From Chitinophaga pinensis (GTDB lineage: Bacteria > Bacteroidota > Bacteroidia > Flavobacteriales_D > Crocinitomicaceae), in contig CAMDNE010000003.1 of NCBI GenBank assembly GCA_945902745.1, forward strand, positions 124,001 to 188,000: a DNA stretch of 64,000 nucleotides, given 5' to 3'. The notes beneath the pieces were generated by a model. The model was not told the DNA's origin. It made no database searches and was given only the letters and a program-made list of their open reading frames with translations. Shown here one piece after another: positions 36,368-45,985 of this stretch. The translations under genes were made by a program, and so were the position numbers. Positions within the stretch are counted from its first letter, which is position 1. Each line of letters begins with the position of its first letter.

Positions 36368-37077
36368 TGCATTTATTCTACGATCCAACAATAAATTCAA
36401 CACATAAAACTCACACGCTTTCAGAAGAGGAGTCGAAGCACGCATGTCGCGTTTTGCGCCTAAAAGAAGGTGATGAAATTGCACTTTTAAATGGAAATGG
36501 TTTTGAGTTTCTTGCACGAATCATTGACTCAAACCCAAAAAAATGCACGGTTGAAATCGTTTCATTTAAGGAAGAGAAAATAAGCCCCTATTCTATTCAC
36601 ATTGCGATTGCTCCAACAAAAAACAATGACCGAATTGAATGGTTTTTGGAAAAAGCTACTGAAATTGGAATTACTGATATTACTTTTTTATTGTGTTCAA
36701 ATAACGAACGTAAACAGACTAAAGATGAACGGTTTGAAAAAATATTGATATCAGCAATGAAACAATCAAAGCGTTTATTCTTACCAAAATTAAATCCATT
36801 AACACCTTTTAAAGAGTTCATTTCAAAATACCCAAAAGGGTTAATTGCTCATTGTTACGATGGTGAAAAAACAACAATTTCTGCCGATTTTAAACCGACA
36901 AATTATCCTATATTAATAGGACCTGAAGGGGATTTTACCTTATCTGAGGTAGAATTAGCATTGCAAACTGGATACAAAACAATATCTTTAGGTGAAAATC
37001 GTTTACGAACTGAGACAGCTGGGTTGTATAGCTGCATGCAGGCGAAGATGTTTTTGGAGGGAGTGTTAAAGGAGTGA
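36367..37077 (+). CDS. rsmE: 16S rRNA (uracil(1498)-N3)-methyltransferase
   Basis: 236 residues. An N-terminal PUA-like domain (SEEESKHACRVLRLKEGD) is followed by a SPOUT domain with the SAM knot: PILIGPEGDFT near residue 180 and SLGENRLRTETA near 205. It methylates U1498 in the decoding region of 16S rRNA. Last gene of the pepT-holA-rsmE run. Its TGA stop lies inside the first unit of a heptamer array. Confidence 0.95.
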   Translation: MHLFYDPTINSTHKTHTLSEEESKHACRVLRLKEGDEIALLNGNGFEFLARIIDSNPKKCTVEIVSFKEEKISPYSIHIAIAPTKNNDRIEWFLEKATEIGITDITFLLCSNNERKQTKDERFEKILISAMKQSKRLFLPKLNPLTPFKEFISKYPKGLIAHCYDGEKTTISADFKPTNYPILIGPEGDFTLSEVELALQTGYKTISLGENRLRTETAGLYSCMQAKMFLEGVLKE

Positions 37078-37141
37078 TGAATGCAAAGTGATGAGTGAAA
37101 AGTGATGAGTACAAAGTGATGAGTTTATAACTTAGAGTTTA
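37072..37141 (+). repeat. Heptamer array B, from the rsmE stop codon to the next start
   Basis: Ten 7-base units fit without any slip, among them GAGTGAT, AAGTGAT (three times), GAGTGAA, GAGTTTA and TAACTTA. The array starts on the rsmE stop codon (37075-37077) and ends 2 bases before the ATG of the DUF4159 gene. The entire intergenic region is array. Confidence 0.9.
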
Positions 37142-37143
37142 AA

Positions 37144-37800
37144 ATGAAAAATACTTTTTTTTTAATTACATTTTTAATAATTGGATTTGTCTCATTTGTC
37201 AATGCACAGGGAACTTACCAATTGGCCGTTTTGAAATATAATGGCGGGGGCGATTATTATGCCAATCCAACTGCTTTACCAAATCTCATTACTTTTTGCA
37301 ATCAAAATTTAGCGACAAATATTTCTGCTGATGTTCCTTATGTGGAAGTTGGAAGTCAAGACATGTTTTTGTACCCAATGATACACATGACAGGACACGG
37401 GAATGTAGTTTTTTCTCCTGCAGAGGCTGAAAACTTAAGGAATTACATGTTGGCCGGTGGTTTTTTACACATTGATGACAATTATGGTATGGATGAATTT
37501 ATTCGGGTTGAAATAAAAAAAGTATTCCCAAATAACAACTTGATTGAATTACCCTTCGACCATCCAATTTTTCATCAAAAATTTGACTTTAATGGTTTAC
37601 CAAAAATTCACGAACATGATGGGAAACGTCCGCAAGCATTTGGGATTATTGATAATGGTCGTTTAGTGTGCTTGTATACCGTTGAAACAGATTTAAGTGA
37701 TGGTTGGGAAGATCAACCAGTGCACAATGACCCACCAGAAAAGAGAAAACAAGCGTTACAAATGGGCGCAAATATCTTGATGTATGCTTTTATGGAATAA
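37144..37800 (+). CDS. DUF4159 family secreted protein
   Basis: 218 residues with a signal peptide (ends VNAQ, residue 22). The DUF4159 landmarks are KYNGGGDYYANPTALPNL near residue 30, MTGHGNVVFSP near 79, GGFLHIDDNYGMDEF near 102 and FDHPIFHQ. The fold is glutaminase-amidotransferase-like without a known enzymatic activity. It is probably periplasmic. The following sialate esterase begins 19 bp after its stop. Confidence 0.9.
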   Translation: MKNTFFLITFLIIGFVSFVNAQGTYQLAVLKYNGGGDYYANPTALPNLITFCNQNLATNISADVPYVEVGSQDMFLYPMIHMTGHGNVVFSPAEAENLRNYMLAGGFLHIDDNYGMDEFIRVEIKKVFPNNNLIELPFDHPIFHQKFDFNGLPKIHEHDGKRPQAFGIIDNGRLVCLYTVETDLSDGWEDQPVHNDPPEKRKQALQMGANILMYAFME

Positions 37801-37819
37801 TAATATCTATCGTTCGTAT

Positions 37820-39226
37820 ATGAGTCGATTTCTTTTAGTTTTCCTGCTTCTTTTTATATCTTTTACTTCTTACTGCACAGTAATTCTTCCCGATGTTTTC
37901 AGTGACAACATGGTCTTACAGCAAAAAAGCACCATCAAAATATGGGGAATTGCAAAACCACACAAAAACGTAATTATAAAATCTTCTTGGTCTGAAAAAA
38001 CGTATAAATTCAGAACAAAAAAAGATGGTCGTTGGGTCATTTCGATAGAAACACCAGTTGCAAGTTTTGAAAAGCAAAGCATCACATTTAGCGATGGAAA
38101 AATCACCACTTTAAATAATATTCTTATTGGTGAAGTTTGGTTTTGTTCTGGTCAATCGAATATGGAAATGCCTTTGAGTGGTTTCAAAGAACAGCCAATC
38201 GATAAAGCAGAGGAAACAATAAAAAGTGGTGACCCAGAAAATGGCATCAGAATGCTAAAAGTAAAGCGAAATGCACAAGAAGTTCCTGTAACTTATGCTG
38301 AAGGAACTTGGATGATCAGTTCAAGTAAAAATCTGGAGAGTTTCAGCGCTGTCGCCTATTTTTATGCGTTAACGTTGAGACAAAAATTGAATGTTCCAAT
38401 TGGAATAATCAATTCTAGTTGGGGTGGGTCCTCTATTGAAGGATGGATGAGTAAAAGTTTGGTTGACTCCTATTCTGATTATACAAGCAATCAACCTTTT
38501 GCCGACAATGAAACGACAAAAAAGACTTCCGTTATGTACAACGGTATGATTCAACCATTTGTCAATTATGTTATTAAAGGATTCGTTTGGTATCAAGGTG
38601 AAGCAAATGTTGAACGATATAAAACATATGGAGCAAAATTAAAGGATATGATTTCACTTTGGCGGTTAAATTGGAATTTGGGTGATTTACCTTTTTATAT
38701 CGTGGAAATTGCGCCATATGACTATCAAAATTTTGACAATGCTCCAAGATTAAGGGAGCAACAATTTCAAGCTTCTCAGCAAATAATAAACTGTGGAATT
38801 GTAAACACAAACGACCTCATTAGAACTGATGAGATTGACATTATTCATCCATCCCAAAAAGAACCTGTAGGAAAAAGATTGGCCAACTTAGCACTAAATC
38901 AAACATATGGAATTGATACTATTTGTGCAAAAAGTCCCAACTATAAATTATACGAAATTCAAAACAATCAACTCATTCTTCATTTTGAAAATGTATTTGA
39001 TGGTTTCAAACCAGATTCACTTTATATCGGCTTCGAAATCGCAGGAAATGATCAAGTTTTCTACCCAGCAAACGCAGTGTTAAATTCAAACAACACAATC
39101 AATCTAAGTTCAAATCAGGTTTTAAATCCTATTGCTGCTCGTTATTGTTTTCATAATTTCTCAATTGGAAACATTTATAATAGTTGCGGATTGCCTTTGT
39201 TTGGTTTTAGAACGTATAATTGGTAA
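37820..39226 (+). CDS. Sialate O-acetylesterase
   Basis: 468 residues from the chosen start, with a signal peptide. The SGNH-type block is clear: GEVWFCSGQSNMEMPL with nucleophile Ser near residue 113, SWGGSSIEGWM near 207 and a late DIIHPSQKEPVG with the His-Asp pair near 346. It removes acetyl groups from sialic acid or other acetylated sugars. The ATG at 37820 was chosen because the longer frame starts inside DUF4159 and places 12 polar residues before the signal peptide. Confidence 0.9.
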   Translation: MSRFLLVFLLLFISFTSYCTVILPDVFSDNMVLQQKSTIKIWGIAKPHKNVIIKSSWSEKTYKFRTKKDGRWVISIETPVASFEKQSITFSDGKITTLNNILIGEVWFCSGQSNMEMPLSGFKEQPIDKAEETIKSGDPENGIRMLKVKRNAQEVPVTYAEGTWMISSSKNLESFSAVAYFYALTLRQKLNVPIGIINSSWGGSSIEGWMSKSLVDSYSDYTSNQPFADNETTKKTSVMYNGMIQPFVNYVIKGFVWYQGEANVERYKTYGAKLKDMISLWRLNWNLGDLPFYIVEIAPYDYQNFDNAPRLREQQFQASQQIINCGIVNTNDLIRTDEIDIIHPSQKEPVGKRLANLALNQTYGIDTICAKSPNYKLYEIQNNQLILHFENVFDGFKPDSLYIGFEIAGNDQVFYPANAVLNSNNTINLSSNQVLNPIAARYCFHNFSIGNIYNSCGLPLFGFRTYNW

Positions 39227-39240
39227 ACGAATAATGAAAC

Positions 39241-39266
39241 GCACGAATAATGAAACGTGCATTTTT
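39241..39266 (+). terminator. Small terminator after the sialate esterase gene
   Basis: GCACG and CGTGC form a 5-bp stem with a 10-base loop, then ATTTTT. The element is weak and overlaps the tail of argS on the other strand. Confidence 0.45.
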
Positions 39267-41169
39267 ACATTCGCTCTGGAACCTTCACCCCCAGCAATCT
39301 CATTGCTGAACTTATCACTTTTGCAACATTCACGCTCATGACTAAGCGCATGTGTTTTGTGATTTCATTCTCTTCAATTAAAATTGGAATAGTTTGATAA
39401 AAATTGTTGTAGGTTTTCACAAGTTCGTACGTATAATTAGCAATCACAGCTGGAGATTGCTCTTTAGCGGCTTCTTCAATGATACTTGGATATTCAACCA
39501 ATAACTTGATGATTTCCTTTTCTACATCTTCAATATTTTTGCAATCTGTTGCCTGTTCCAAATTCAATGCTGCAGATTTTGTCAACAACGATTTGATTCG
39601 AGCATGGGTGTATTGAATAAAAGGGCCTGTATTACCGTTCAATTCGATCGATTCATCTGGATTAAACATCATGCGTTTTTTAGGGTCAACTTTCAATAAA
39701 TAATATTTCAAGCCACCCATTCCAATCAAGTTGAACAAGTCATTTTTCTCATTTTCAGACATTCCTTCCAAATGACCACGCTCTCTTGTCATTTCAGTTG
39801 CTTTATCTACAACTTCTTGCATCAAATCATCTGCATCGACAACAGTTCCTTCACGAGATTTCATTTTTCCTGTTGGTAAATCTACCATACCATAAGATAG
39901 GTGGGAACAATTTTTTGCCCAAGCGTATCCCATTTTTTCAAGAATCAAAAACAATACTTTGAAATGGTAATCTTGCTCATTTCCAACGGTGTAAATCATC
40001 CCGTTTAACGCAGGATAATCATTAAAACGGTCAATTGCTGTTCCAATATCTTGTGTCATATAAACCGCTGTTCCATCTGAACGTAAAACAAGTTTTTCAT
40101 CCAAACCATCAGCAGTTAAATCAATCCAAACAGAACCATCATCTTTTTTGAAGAAAACGCCTTTTTTCAATCCTTCTAAAACAATATCTTTTCCAAGCAG
40201 GAATGTTTCTGATTCATAATACAATTTATCAAAATCAACGCCCATTGCTTTATATGTAACATCAAATCCTGCGTAAACCCAATTATTCATCGTTGTCCAC
40301 AATAAATATACTTGCGGATCACGTGCTTCCCACTTAATCAACATGTCTTTAGCTTCACGTATCAAAGTCGTTTGATTTTTAGCTAGATCTTTGATTTTTT
40401 CATCCAAGCCTTTTACAGCTTTTTCGTCCTTTCCTTCTTTTGCTTCTTCTAGTCGGTTGAATTCAGTTTTAATATCCTCTGAAAAATGAGTGAAATCGCC
40501 CGATTCCCAGCCAGTAATTATTGTTTTGGCTTCAGCATTGAATTGTTGATCAAATATTACATAATACTTCCCAACTAACTTATCTCCTTTTAAACCTGTG
40601 TTTTGAGGTGTTTCTCTCTCCCCTTTTTCATTTAACGGAGAAAATTTCTCCCACGCCAACATGCTTTTGCAAATATGAATTCCACGGTCATTGATAACTT
40701 GTGTCTTGATCACAGAATGTCCATTCGCCTTCAATATTTCTGAAACAGCATACCCTAAAAAGTTATTTCTTAAATGGCCAAGATGCAACGGTTTATTCGT
40801 GTTTGGCGACGAATATTCAACCATAATTAATGGCTTAGAATTTTCTTTTGCATAACCATAAGTTGCTTCTTGATGAATAGCATTCAATTTTGAAATCCAA
40901 AATTCAGGTGATATCACAAAATTTAAAAAACCGCTTACAACTTCATATTTTTCGATAGAACTATTTTGTTTCATCAAAAATCTCCCGATTTTATCTCCAG
41001 CTTCAAGCGGTGAACATCTTAGCAATTTCACAAAAGGAAAAATTACAAGTGTCAAATCTCCTTCCACCTCTTTACGGGTTTTTTGAAATTGAATTAATTG
41101 CTCTTCTACTTGTAAACCAAACAATTCGTTTGAATGTTTTAAGAGTATTTCCTTTAAATTTTGTTCCAT
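39265..41169 (-). CDS. argS: Arginyl-tRNA synthetase
   Basis: 634 residues. N-terminal Add-1 domain, then the class I signature PLHLGHLRNN with HLGH at 129-132 and VEYSSPNTNKP just before it, GKMKSREGTVV as the KMSKS-like loop near 440, and the C-terminal anticodon-binding helical domain ending MRLLGVKVPERM. Charges tRNA-Arg. It is longer than E. coli ArgS (577) mainly through a Lys/Glu-rich insert near residues 215-270, usual in Bacteroidota. Confidence 0.95.
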   Translation of the reverse strand: MEQNLKEILLKHSNELFGLQVEEQLIQFQKTRKEVEGDLTLVIFPFVKLLRCSPLEAGDKIGRFLMKQNSSIEKYEVVSGFLNFVISPEFWISKLNAIHQEATYGYAKENSKPLIMVEYSSPNTNKPLHLGHLRNNFLGYAVSEILKANGHSVIKTQVINDRGIHICKSMLAWEKFSPLNEKGERETPQNTGLKGDKLVGKYYVIFDQQFNAEAKTIITGWESGDFTHFSEDIKTEFNRLEEAKEGKDEKAVKGLDEKIKDLAKNQTTLIREAKDMLIKWEARDPQVYLLWTTMNNWVYAGFDVTYKAMGVDFDKLYYESETFLLGKDIVLEGLKKGVFFKKDDGSVWIDLTADGLDEKLVLRSDGTAVYMTQDIGTAIDRFNDYPALNGMIYTVGNEQDYHFKVLFLILEKMGYAWAKNCSHLSYGMVDLPTGKMKSREGTVVDADDLMQEVVDKATEMTRERGHLEGMSENEKNDLFNLIGMGGLKYYLLKVDPKKRMMFNPDESIELNGNTGPFIQYTHARIKSLLTKSAALNLEQATDCKNIEDVEKEIIKLLVEYPSIIEEAAKEQSPAVIANYTYELVKTYNNFYQTIPILIEENEITKHMRLVMSVNVAKVISSAMRLLGVKVPERM

Positions 41170-41297
41170 TCTGTTTTATACCATTTTAACACTTCAACCT
41201 GCTCAGTGCATTGTTTTTAAATTTCCTTCTTCTATTTTGGTATAATGCCGATATAGTTGCGCTACTGATAAAATCGGTATGCAAAACTCAATCGGTA

Positions 41298-42251
41298 TTA
41301 CTTCTTTATTGTTTCGACCAAACTTTCAATTAAATCAAAAGCTACTTCGCCCATTTTATTTTTCTTTTCATCCAAACACGGATTTACTTCTACGAATTCC
41401 ACGCAAACCACTTTTGGTGATTGACATAAACCATTCAAAATTTGTTCTGCTTGACCTGGTAATATCCCATTTTCAACAGGTGTTCCCGTTCCGTATGAAG
41501 TTGCTTTTGGATCCATTGAATCTACATCAAATGAAATGTAAATCATCTCACATGAATTTAGTTGTTCCAATGCTTTTTCTACAACTGTTTCAATACCTTT
41601 TTCATTGATTTCGGCAACAGTGAAATTCTTAATTTTCAATCTTTCAATGAGTGCTATTTCTTGTGATTCAAGATCCCGAACCGCCATAAAAATCAAATCC
41701 TCGGGTTGTACTTTTGCACCTTCAAAACCAATGTTTTTGAGTTTTTCCCAAAGTCCCACTGTTTCCTCTGGAACATCATTTATTTTACAAACCAAATTAT
41801 CATCTCCGATCACAGTGCTCAAAGGCATACCGTGCATATTACCTGAAGGAGTTGTATAAGGCGTATGCAGATCTCCGTGTGCATCGATCCAAATAACTCC
41901 CAATCTTTTATCCGGGAAAGCTTTTTTGATTCCTGCTATTGTTCCACCAGCTGAACCGTGATCCCCAGCCAAAATAAAAGGAAATTTATCGTTCAACAAT
42001 TCAGTTGAAACCGTATCGGTTAACGCTGAATAAATGTTAATTAACCCTTCTATTCTTTTTGCAAAATGATGTTTCACAGGCTGGTCCAACAGGTTGTTAT
42101 ACGTTGGTATCTCCAACATTTTAAACCCATTGAAAAAAGTACTATTTTTTGCTCTTGCGGCAGTAAAAATTGCGTCTGGACCTAAAGAAGCACCTCTTGT
42201 TCCTGCTGTTATTTCCGATCGATTAACGATGAATGTGATTTCTTTCTTCAT
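41298..42251 (-). CDS. Arginase
   Basis: 317 residues. The manganese-binding motifs are complete: GDHGSAGG near residue 94, WIDAHGDLHTP near 123 and SFDVDSMDP near 232, followed by GTGTPVENGI. The pattern SGNMHGMPL is arginase-like rather than agmatinase. It splits arginine to ornithine and urea. No urease gene is in the window. It is transcribed away from a conserved short intergenic region with a 7-3-7 palindrome (42358-42374). Confidence 0.88.
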   Translation of the reverse strand: MKKEITFIVNRSEITAGTRGASLGPDAIFTAARAKNSTFFNGFKMLEIPTYNNLLDQPVKHHFAKRIEGLINIYSALTDTVSTELLNDKFPFILAGDHGSAGGTIAGIKKAFPDKRLGVIWIDAHGDLHTPYTTPSGNMHGMPLSTVIGDDNLVCKINDVPEETVGLWEKLKNIGFEGAKVQPEDLIFMAVRDLESQEIALIERLKIKNFTVAEINEKGIETVVEKALEQLNSCEMIYISFDVDSMDPKATSYGTGTPVENGILPGQAEQILNGLCQSPKVVCVEFVEVNPCLDEKKNKMGEVAFDLIESLVETIKK

Positions 42252-42397
42252 ACATACTAATGTGCTGCAAAATTAGCATATTTAATGAAATCAAAAAAGC
42301 AAAATACGTCGAGTAACTGAACTTATGTATTTACGTTATTTTAATAATTAGTTATAATAAGGAAATCTTCCTTACTTTCGAATTTTAAAATAAGATT

Positions 42398-43063
42398 ATG
42401 CGTTTTCTATTTTCACTTTTATTGCTCGTTTCAACAATTACTTTTGGTCAAAAACAGGAAGGTTTTGTGGGTAAATTGACTTATTCCGTTCAAATAGTTG
42501 ATACTGGACTTCAAACAATGATACCAGTAAGAGAAATGGTGATTTACACCAACGATACTTTGTTGAGAATAGAAAATGAAACCGATCAGCTTGGAATGCA
42601 AGTCGTTATTAAACACATGGCTTTGAACAAATCCTATTTGTTATTGCATACTCCTGTTGCTAATTATGCAATTCAAACAGATCACAACACGGAAAAAGTT
42701 GACACTTTTCCTTACACATTCAAAAAGAAATTCGGTCGAACTAAAATTTGTGGTTGGAAAGCAAAGAAATTGATGGTTAAACATGCTAATTTCACTGAAG
42801 AAATGGAATTCCTGTATTTCAAAAATTTGAGTGTGAAATATTTAAATACCTTAGAAAATTTCCCAGGATTACCTGTTAAATATTACATTTCTTCAGTTGA
42901 TGGAACTTATTTATACCAATTAACTGCAATAGACAGAATGGACGTTGAAAAAGATTATTTCGGTATTCCTTCGGATTTTAAAAAAGTAACATTCGATCAA
43001 TTTGTTGATGAAATGTTAATCCATAAGGAGCAGCAGGAAAAAGAGCGATTGAAAGAAGAATAG
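42398..43063 (+). CDS. Secreted protein of unknown function (DUF4412-like)
   Basis: 221 residues with a signal peptide (cleavage after TFGQ, residue 18). The mature protein alternates strands: GKLTYSVQIV, REMVIYTNDTLLRIENE, then a region that resembles DUF4412/GLPGLI-like proteins of Bacteroidota. Probable periplasmic or outer-membrane protein with a charged Lys/Glu tail. Function not recognised. The TAG stop begins a heptamer array. Confidence 0.65.
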   Translation: MRFLFSLLLLVSTITFGQKQEGFVGKLTYSVQIVDTGLQTMIPVREMVIYTNDTLLRIENETDQLGMQVVIKHMALNKSYLLLHTPVANYAIQTDHNTEKVDTFPYTFKKKFGRTKICGWKAKKLMVKHANFTEEMEFLYFKNLSVKYLNTLENFPGLPVKYYISSVDGTYLYQLTAIDRMDVEKDYFGIPSDFKKVTFDQFVDEMLIHKEQQEKERLKEE

Positions 43064-43240
43064 AGTGTTAAAGTGATGAGTGCGGAGTGATGAGTTTATA
43101 ACTGATAGTTTAAAGTTTGATTTCAATCGAGCAATAGTCGAGATGAAGGTTATAACTGATAGCGATGTCCTGAGCTTTTGCCGAAGGGTTGAAAGTTTAT
43201 GAACTATGTTAACTATGTTCCTATGTTGTTTAAAAACAAT
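43061..43240 (+). repeat. Heptamer array C, with other repeat families alongside
   Basis: The 315-bp gap before ftsK holds no gene. It begins on the TAG stop of the upstream gene with seven 7-base units at 43071-43119 (AAGTGAT, GAGTGCG, GAGTGAT, GAGTTTA, TAACTGA, TAGTTTA, AAGTTTG). A second piece with the TCCTGAGCTTTTGCCGAAGG type follows at about 43165-43188. A third, at about 43207-43235, has CTATGTT steps related to the CACATAG octamer family. Three repeat types meet in one gap. Confidence 0.8.
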
Positions 43241-43378
43241 TGAGTGCTGAACTGGATGGTTTATTTGGTTTGTAAAAATCACTATTCATTTAACTAACAC
43301 TGCACTGTGCATAGTTCTCTTCAACCGCAATCGGGAAGGCCTTTTTCATCGCTATCTTCGTGAGATATTCCAAAAGAA

Positions 43379-45928
43379 ATGGCAGAAAACGAATATAGAC
43401 CCAAAGAAGAAAAATCAATTGTAGAAGAGGTAACTCAGCCAACAAAAAAGGCTAAGACTTCCGCTCCTATTGATAAAGAGAAAACGAAATTCAAAAATCC
43501 AGTTGAGGGTTTGTCGAATCGTTTTGACAAGAAAAAAGTGAAATCGACTGTTGGCGTCTTGTTGATTCTTTTCTCATTTTACCTATTTCTTTCTTGTCTT
43601 TCCTATATTTTTACTTGGACTCAAGACCAAGATCGCGTTTTAGGGAAAGGTTTATTTGAATTTTTATTTGAACAAGATGACGTTCCTGTTGAAAACTGGT
43701 TGGGGAAATTTGGAGCTTGGACTTCCCATTTAATGATTTTTAGATGGTTTGGACTTTCCTCTTTTGGTTTTACGTTTTTATTATTCATTTCAGGAGTCAA
43801 AATACTTTTCAACATTACGCTTGTTCCTATTCAAAAAACGTATGCCCGTATTTTATTGATCATTGTTTGGTCATCCCTATTTCTTGGATTTTTCGCACAT
43901 GCTGTGAATTACCTCGGTGGTTCTTTCGGATTTTACATCAATCAATGGCTTACAGTATCACTTGGTAATTTTGGTTCAATTATTTTAATCGGCGTTTTAG
44001 GATATATTGTTTCAGTAATTCTGTTCAATCCTAATTTTAGAAAAATATTTGACCGACTTTTCGGAAGTAAAGAATTTGTAGCACAAGAAGAAAACTCCAT
44101 TCATACTTCTGCTGGAATGAATGACTTAAGAGTTGTCAACACCATCAAAGATGAAGAAATTGAAAATGATTTTGTGTCCGAAACAATTCATTTTGATGAA
44201 GAAGACGAGGACGAAGAAGACGATGATTTTGATGCTTCAGAGCTAATTATTACTGTTCGCGATCCAGAACCAGAAATGGAAGATGATTTCGAAATTGACA
44301 TGCCGGAAGAATCAACTATTACTAACGATATCAATTTAGAAGATTTCTCCGTTGAAGTTGCTGCACCGGACGAATCATTGAATGACGATGATTTGAATAA
44401 ATTGCGCAAAGAATATGGTGATTATGATCCAACACTTGATTTAGCAAGTTACGTGCTTCCATCAATCGATTTGTTGAAAGATTACGGTACAAATGGCGTT
44501 TCTGTCAACAAACAAGAACTTGAAGCCAATAAAAACAAGATTGTTGAAACGCTTTCTCATTATAAGATTGATATTGCGAAAATAAAGGCTACTGTTGGTC
44601 CAACGGTTACATTGTACGAAATAATTCCAGCTCCTGGTGTACGAATTTCAAAAATTAAAAACTTAGAAGATGATATTGCTTTAAGTTTAAGTGCTTTGGG
44701 AATCAGAATCATTGCGCCTATACCTGGTAAAGGTACGATTGGAATCGAGGTTCCAAATTCAAATCCTGAAATGGTCAGCATGCGTTCGTTGATTGCATCA
44801 GAAAAATTCCAAAATTCTGACTTCGAATTACCAATTGTAATGGGTAAAACAATCATGAACGAAACGTTTGTTTTTGACCTTACAAAAATGCCTCACCTTC
44901 TTGTAGCTGGTGCTACTGGACAAGGAAAATCAGTTGGTTTAAATGCGATTTTAATCTCCATTCTATACAAAAAACATCCTGCACAAGTTAAGTTTGTCTT
45001 GATTGACCCGAAGAAAGTTGAATTAACACTGTTCAATAAAATAGAACGTCATTTCTTAGCAAAATTACCTGGAGAAGAAGAGGCAATTATCACGGACGTT
45101 TCAAAAGTTGTTAATACGTTGAATTCTTTGTGTATCGAAATGGATGACCGTTACGAACTGCTCAAAAATGCAGGTTGTAGAACGATCAAAGAATACAATG
45201 TAAAGTTCATTGCGCGTAAATTAAATCCAGAAAATGGACACCGTTATTTGCCATATATCATCGTTTTAATTGATGAGTTCGCCGATTTAATTATGACTGC
45301 TGGAAAAGAAGTAGAACATCCGATTGCTCGAATTGCACAATTAGCAAGAGCAATTGGAATTCACTTAATTGTTGCGACACAGCGTCCTTCGGTGAACGTT
45401 ATTACTGGTATGATCAAAGCTAATTTCCCAGCGCGAATAGCATTTAGAGTATTATCGAAAATAGATTCACGTACCATTTTAGATGCGTCTGGTGCAGATC
45501 AATTAATCGGTCGTGGAGATATGCTTATTTCTACAGGGCAAGATATTCAACGTTTGCAATGCGGATTTGTTGACACTCCAGAAGTGGAAGAAATCTGCAG
45601 CTTCATTGGAAATCAACGTGCTTATCCAGAGGCATTGCTTTTACCAGAATATGTAGGTGAAGGTGGCGATGGCGGAAGTGATATCGATATGAATGAATTA
45701 GACGTAATGTTTGCCGATGCAGCGAGAATAGTTGTTATCAATCAACAAGGTTCTGCTAGTTTATTACAACGTAAATTGAAATTGGGTTACAACCGCGCAG
45801 GTCGTATCGTTGATCAATTAGAAGGTATGGGAATCATTGGCGCTTTCCAAGGAAGTAAAGCAAGAGATGTATTGTATTCTGACATTGAAGCGTTGGATGA
45901 ATTGTTAAGAGTGAAGGGGATAATTTAA
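43379..45928 (+). CDS. ftsK: DNA translocase FtsK
   Basis: 849 residues. Four N-terminal membrane helices (about 55-220), an acidic linker (about 240-330, Asp/Glu-rich), then the RecA-like motor with Walker A GATGQGKS at 511-518 and Walker B IVLIDEFADL near 630, and a C-terminal gamma winged-helix domain (about 780-849) that reads KOPS-like sequences. It pumps the chromosome ends through the division septum and activates XerCD recombination. Full length for Bacteroidota. No dif-like site is recognisable nearby. Confidence 0.95.
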   Translation: MAENEYRPKEEKSIVEEVTQPTKKAKTSAPIDKEKTKFKNPVEGLSNRFDKKKVKSTVGVLLILFSFYLFLSCLSYIFTWTQDQDRVLGKGLFEFLFEQDDVPVENWLGKFGAWTSHLMIFRWFGLSSFGFTFLLFISGVKILFNITLVPIQKTYARILLIIVWSSLFLGFFAHAVNYLGGSFGFYINQWLTVSLGNFGSIILIGVLGYIVSVILFNPNFRKIFDRLFGSKEFVAQEENSIHTSAGMNDLRVVNTIKDEEIENDFVSETIHFDEEDEDEEDDDFDASELIITVRDPEPEMEDDFEIDMPEESTITNDINLEDFSVEVAAPDESLNDDDLNKLRKEYGDYDPTLDLASYVLPSIDLLKDYGTNGVSVNKQELEANKNKIVETLSHYKIDIAKIKATVGPTVTLYEIIPAPGVRISKIKNLEDDIALSLSALGIRIIAPIPGKGTIGIEVPNSNPEMVSMRSLIASEKFQNSDFELPIVMGKTIMNETFVFDLTKMPHLLVAGATGQGKSVGLNAILISILYKKHPAQVKFVLIDPKKVELTLFNKIERHFLAKLPGEEEAIITDVSKVVNTLNSLCIEMDDRYELLKNAGCRTIKEYNVKFIARKLNPENGHRYLPYIIVLIDEFADLIMTAGKEVEHPIARIAQLARAIGIHLIVATQRPSVNVITGMIKANFPARIAFRVLSKIDSRTILDASGADQLIGRGDMLISTGQDIQRLQCGFVDTPEVEEICSFIGNQRAYPEALLLPEYVGEGGDGGSDIDMNELDVMFADAARIVVINQQGSASLLQRKLKLGYNRAGRIVDQLEGMGIIGAFQGSKARDVLYSDIEALDELLRVKGII

Positions 45929-45985
45929 ATTCCCCCCTATTTCAAACTAATCATTAAATTTGGATGAATCAAAAATTTATCCTGA

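Noticed and set aside
44188-44409. Serine-rich minus-strand frame inside ftsK
   Set aside because: Complement of the Asp/Glu-rich linker codons; no independent support.
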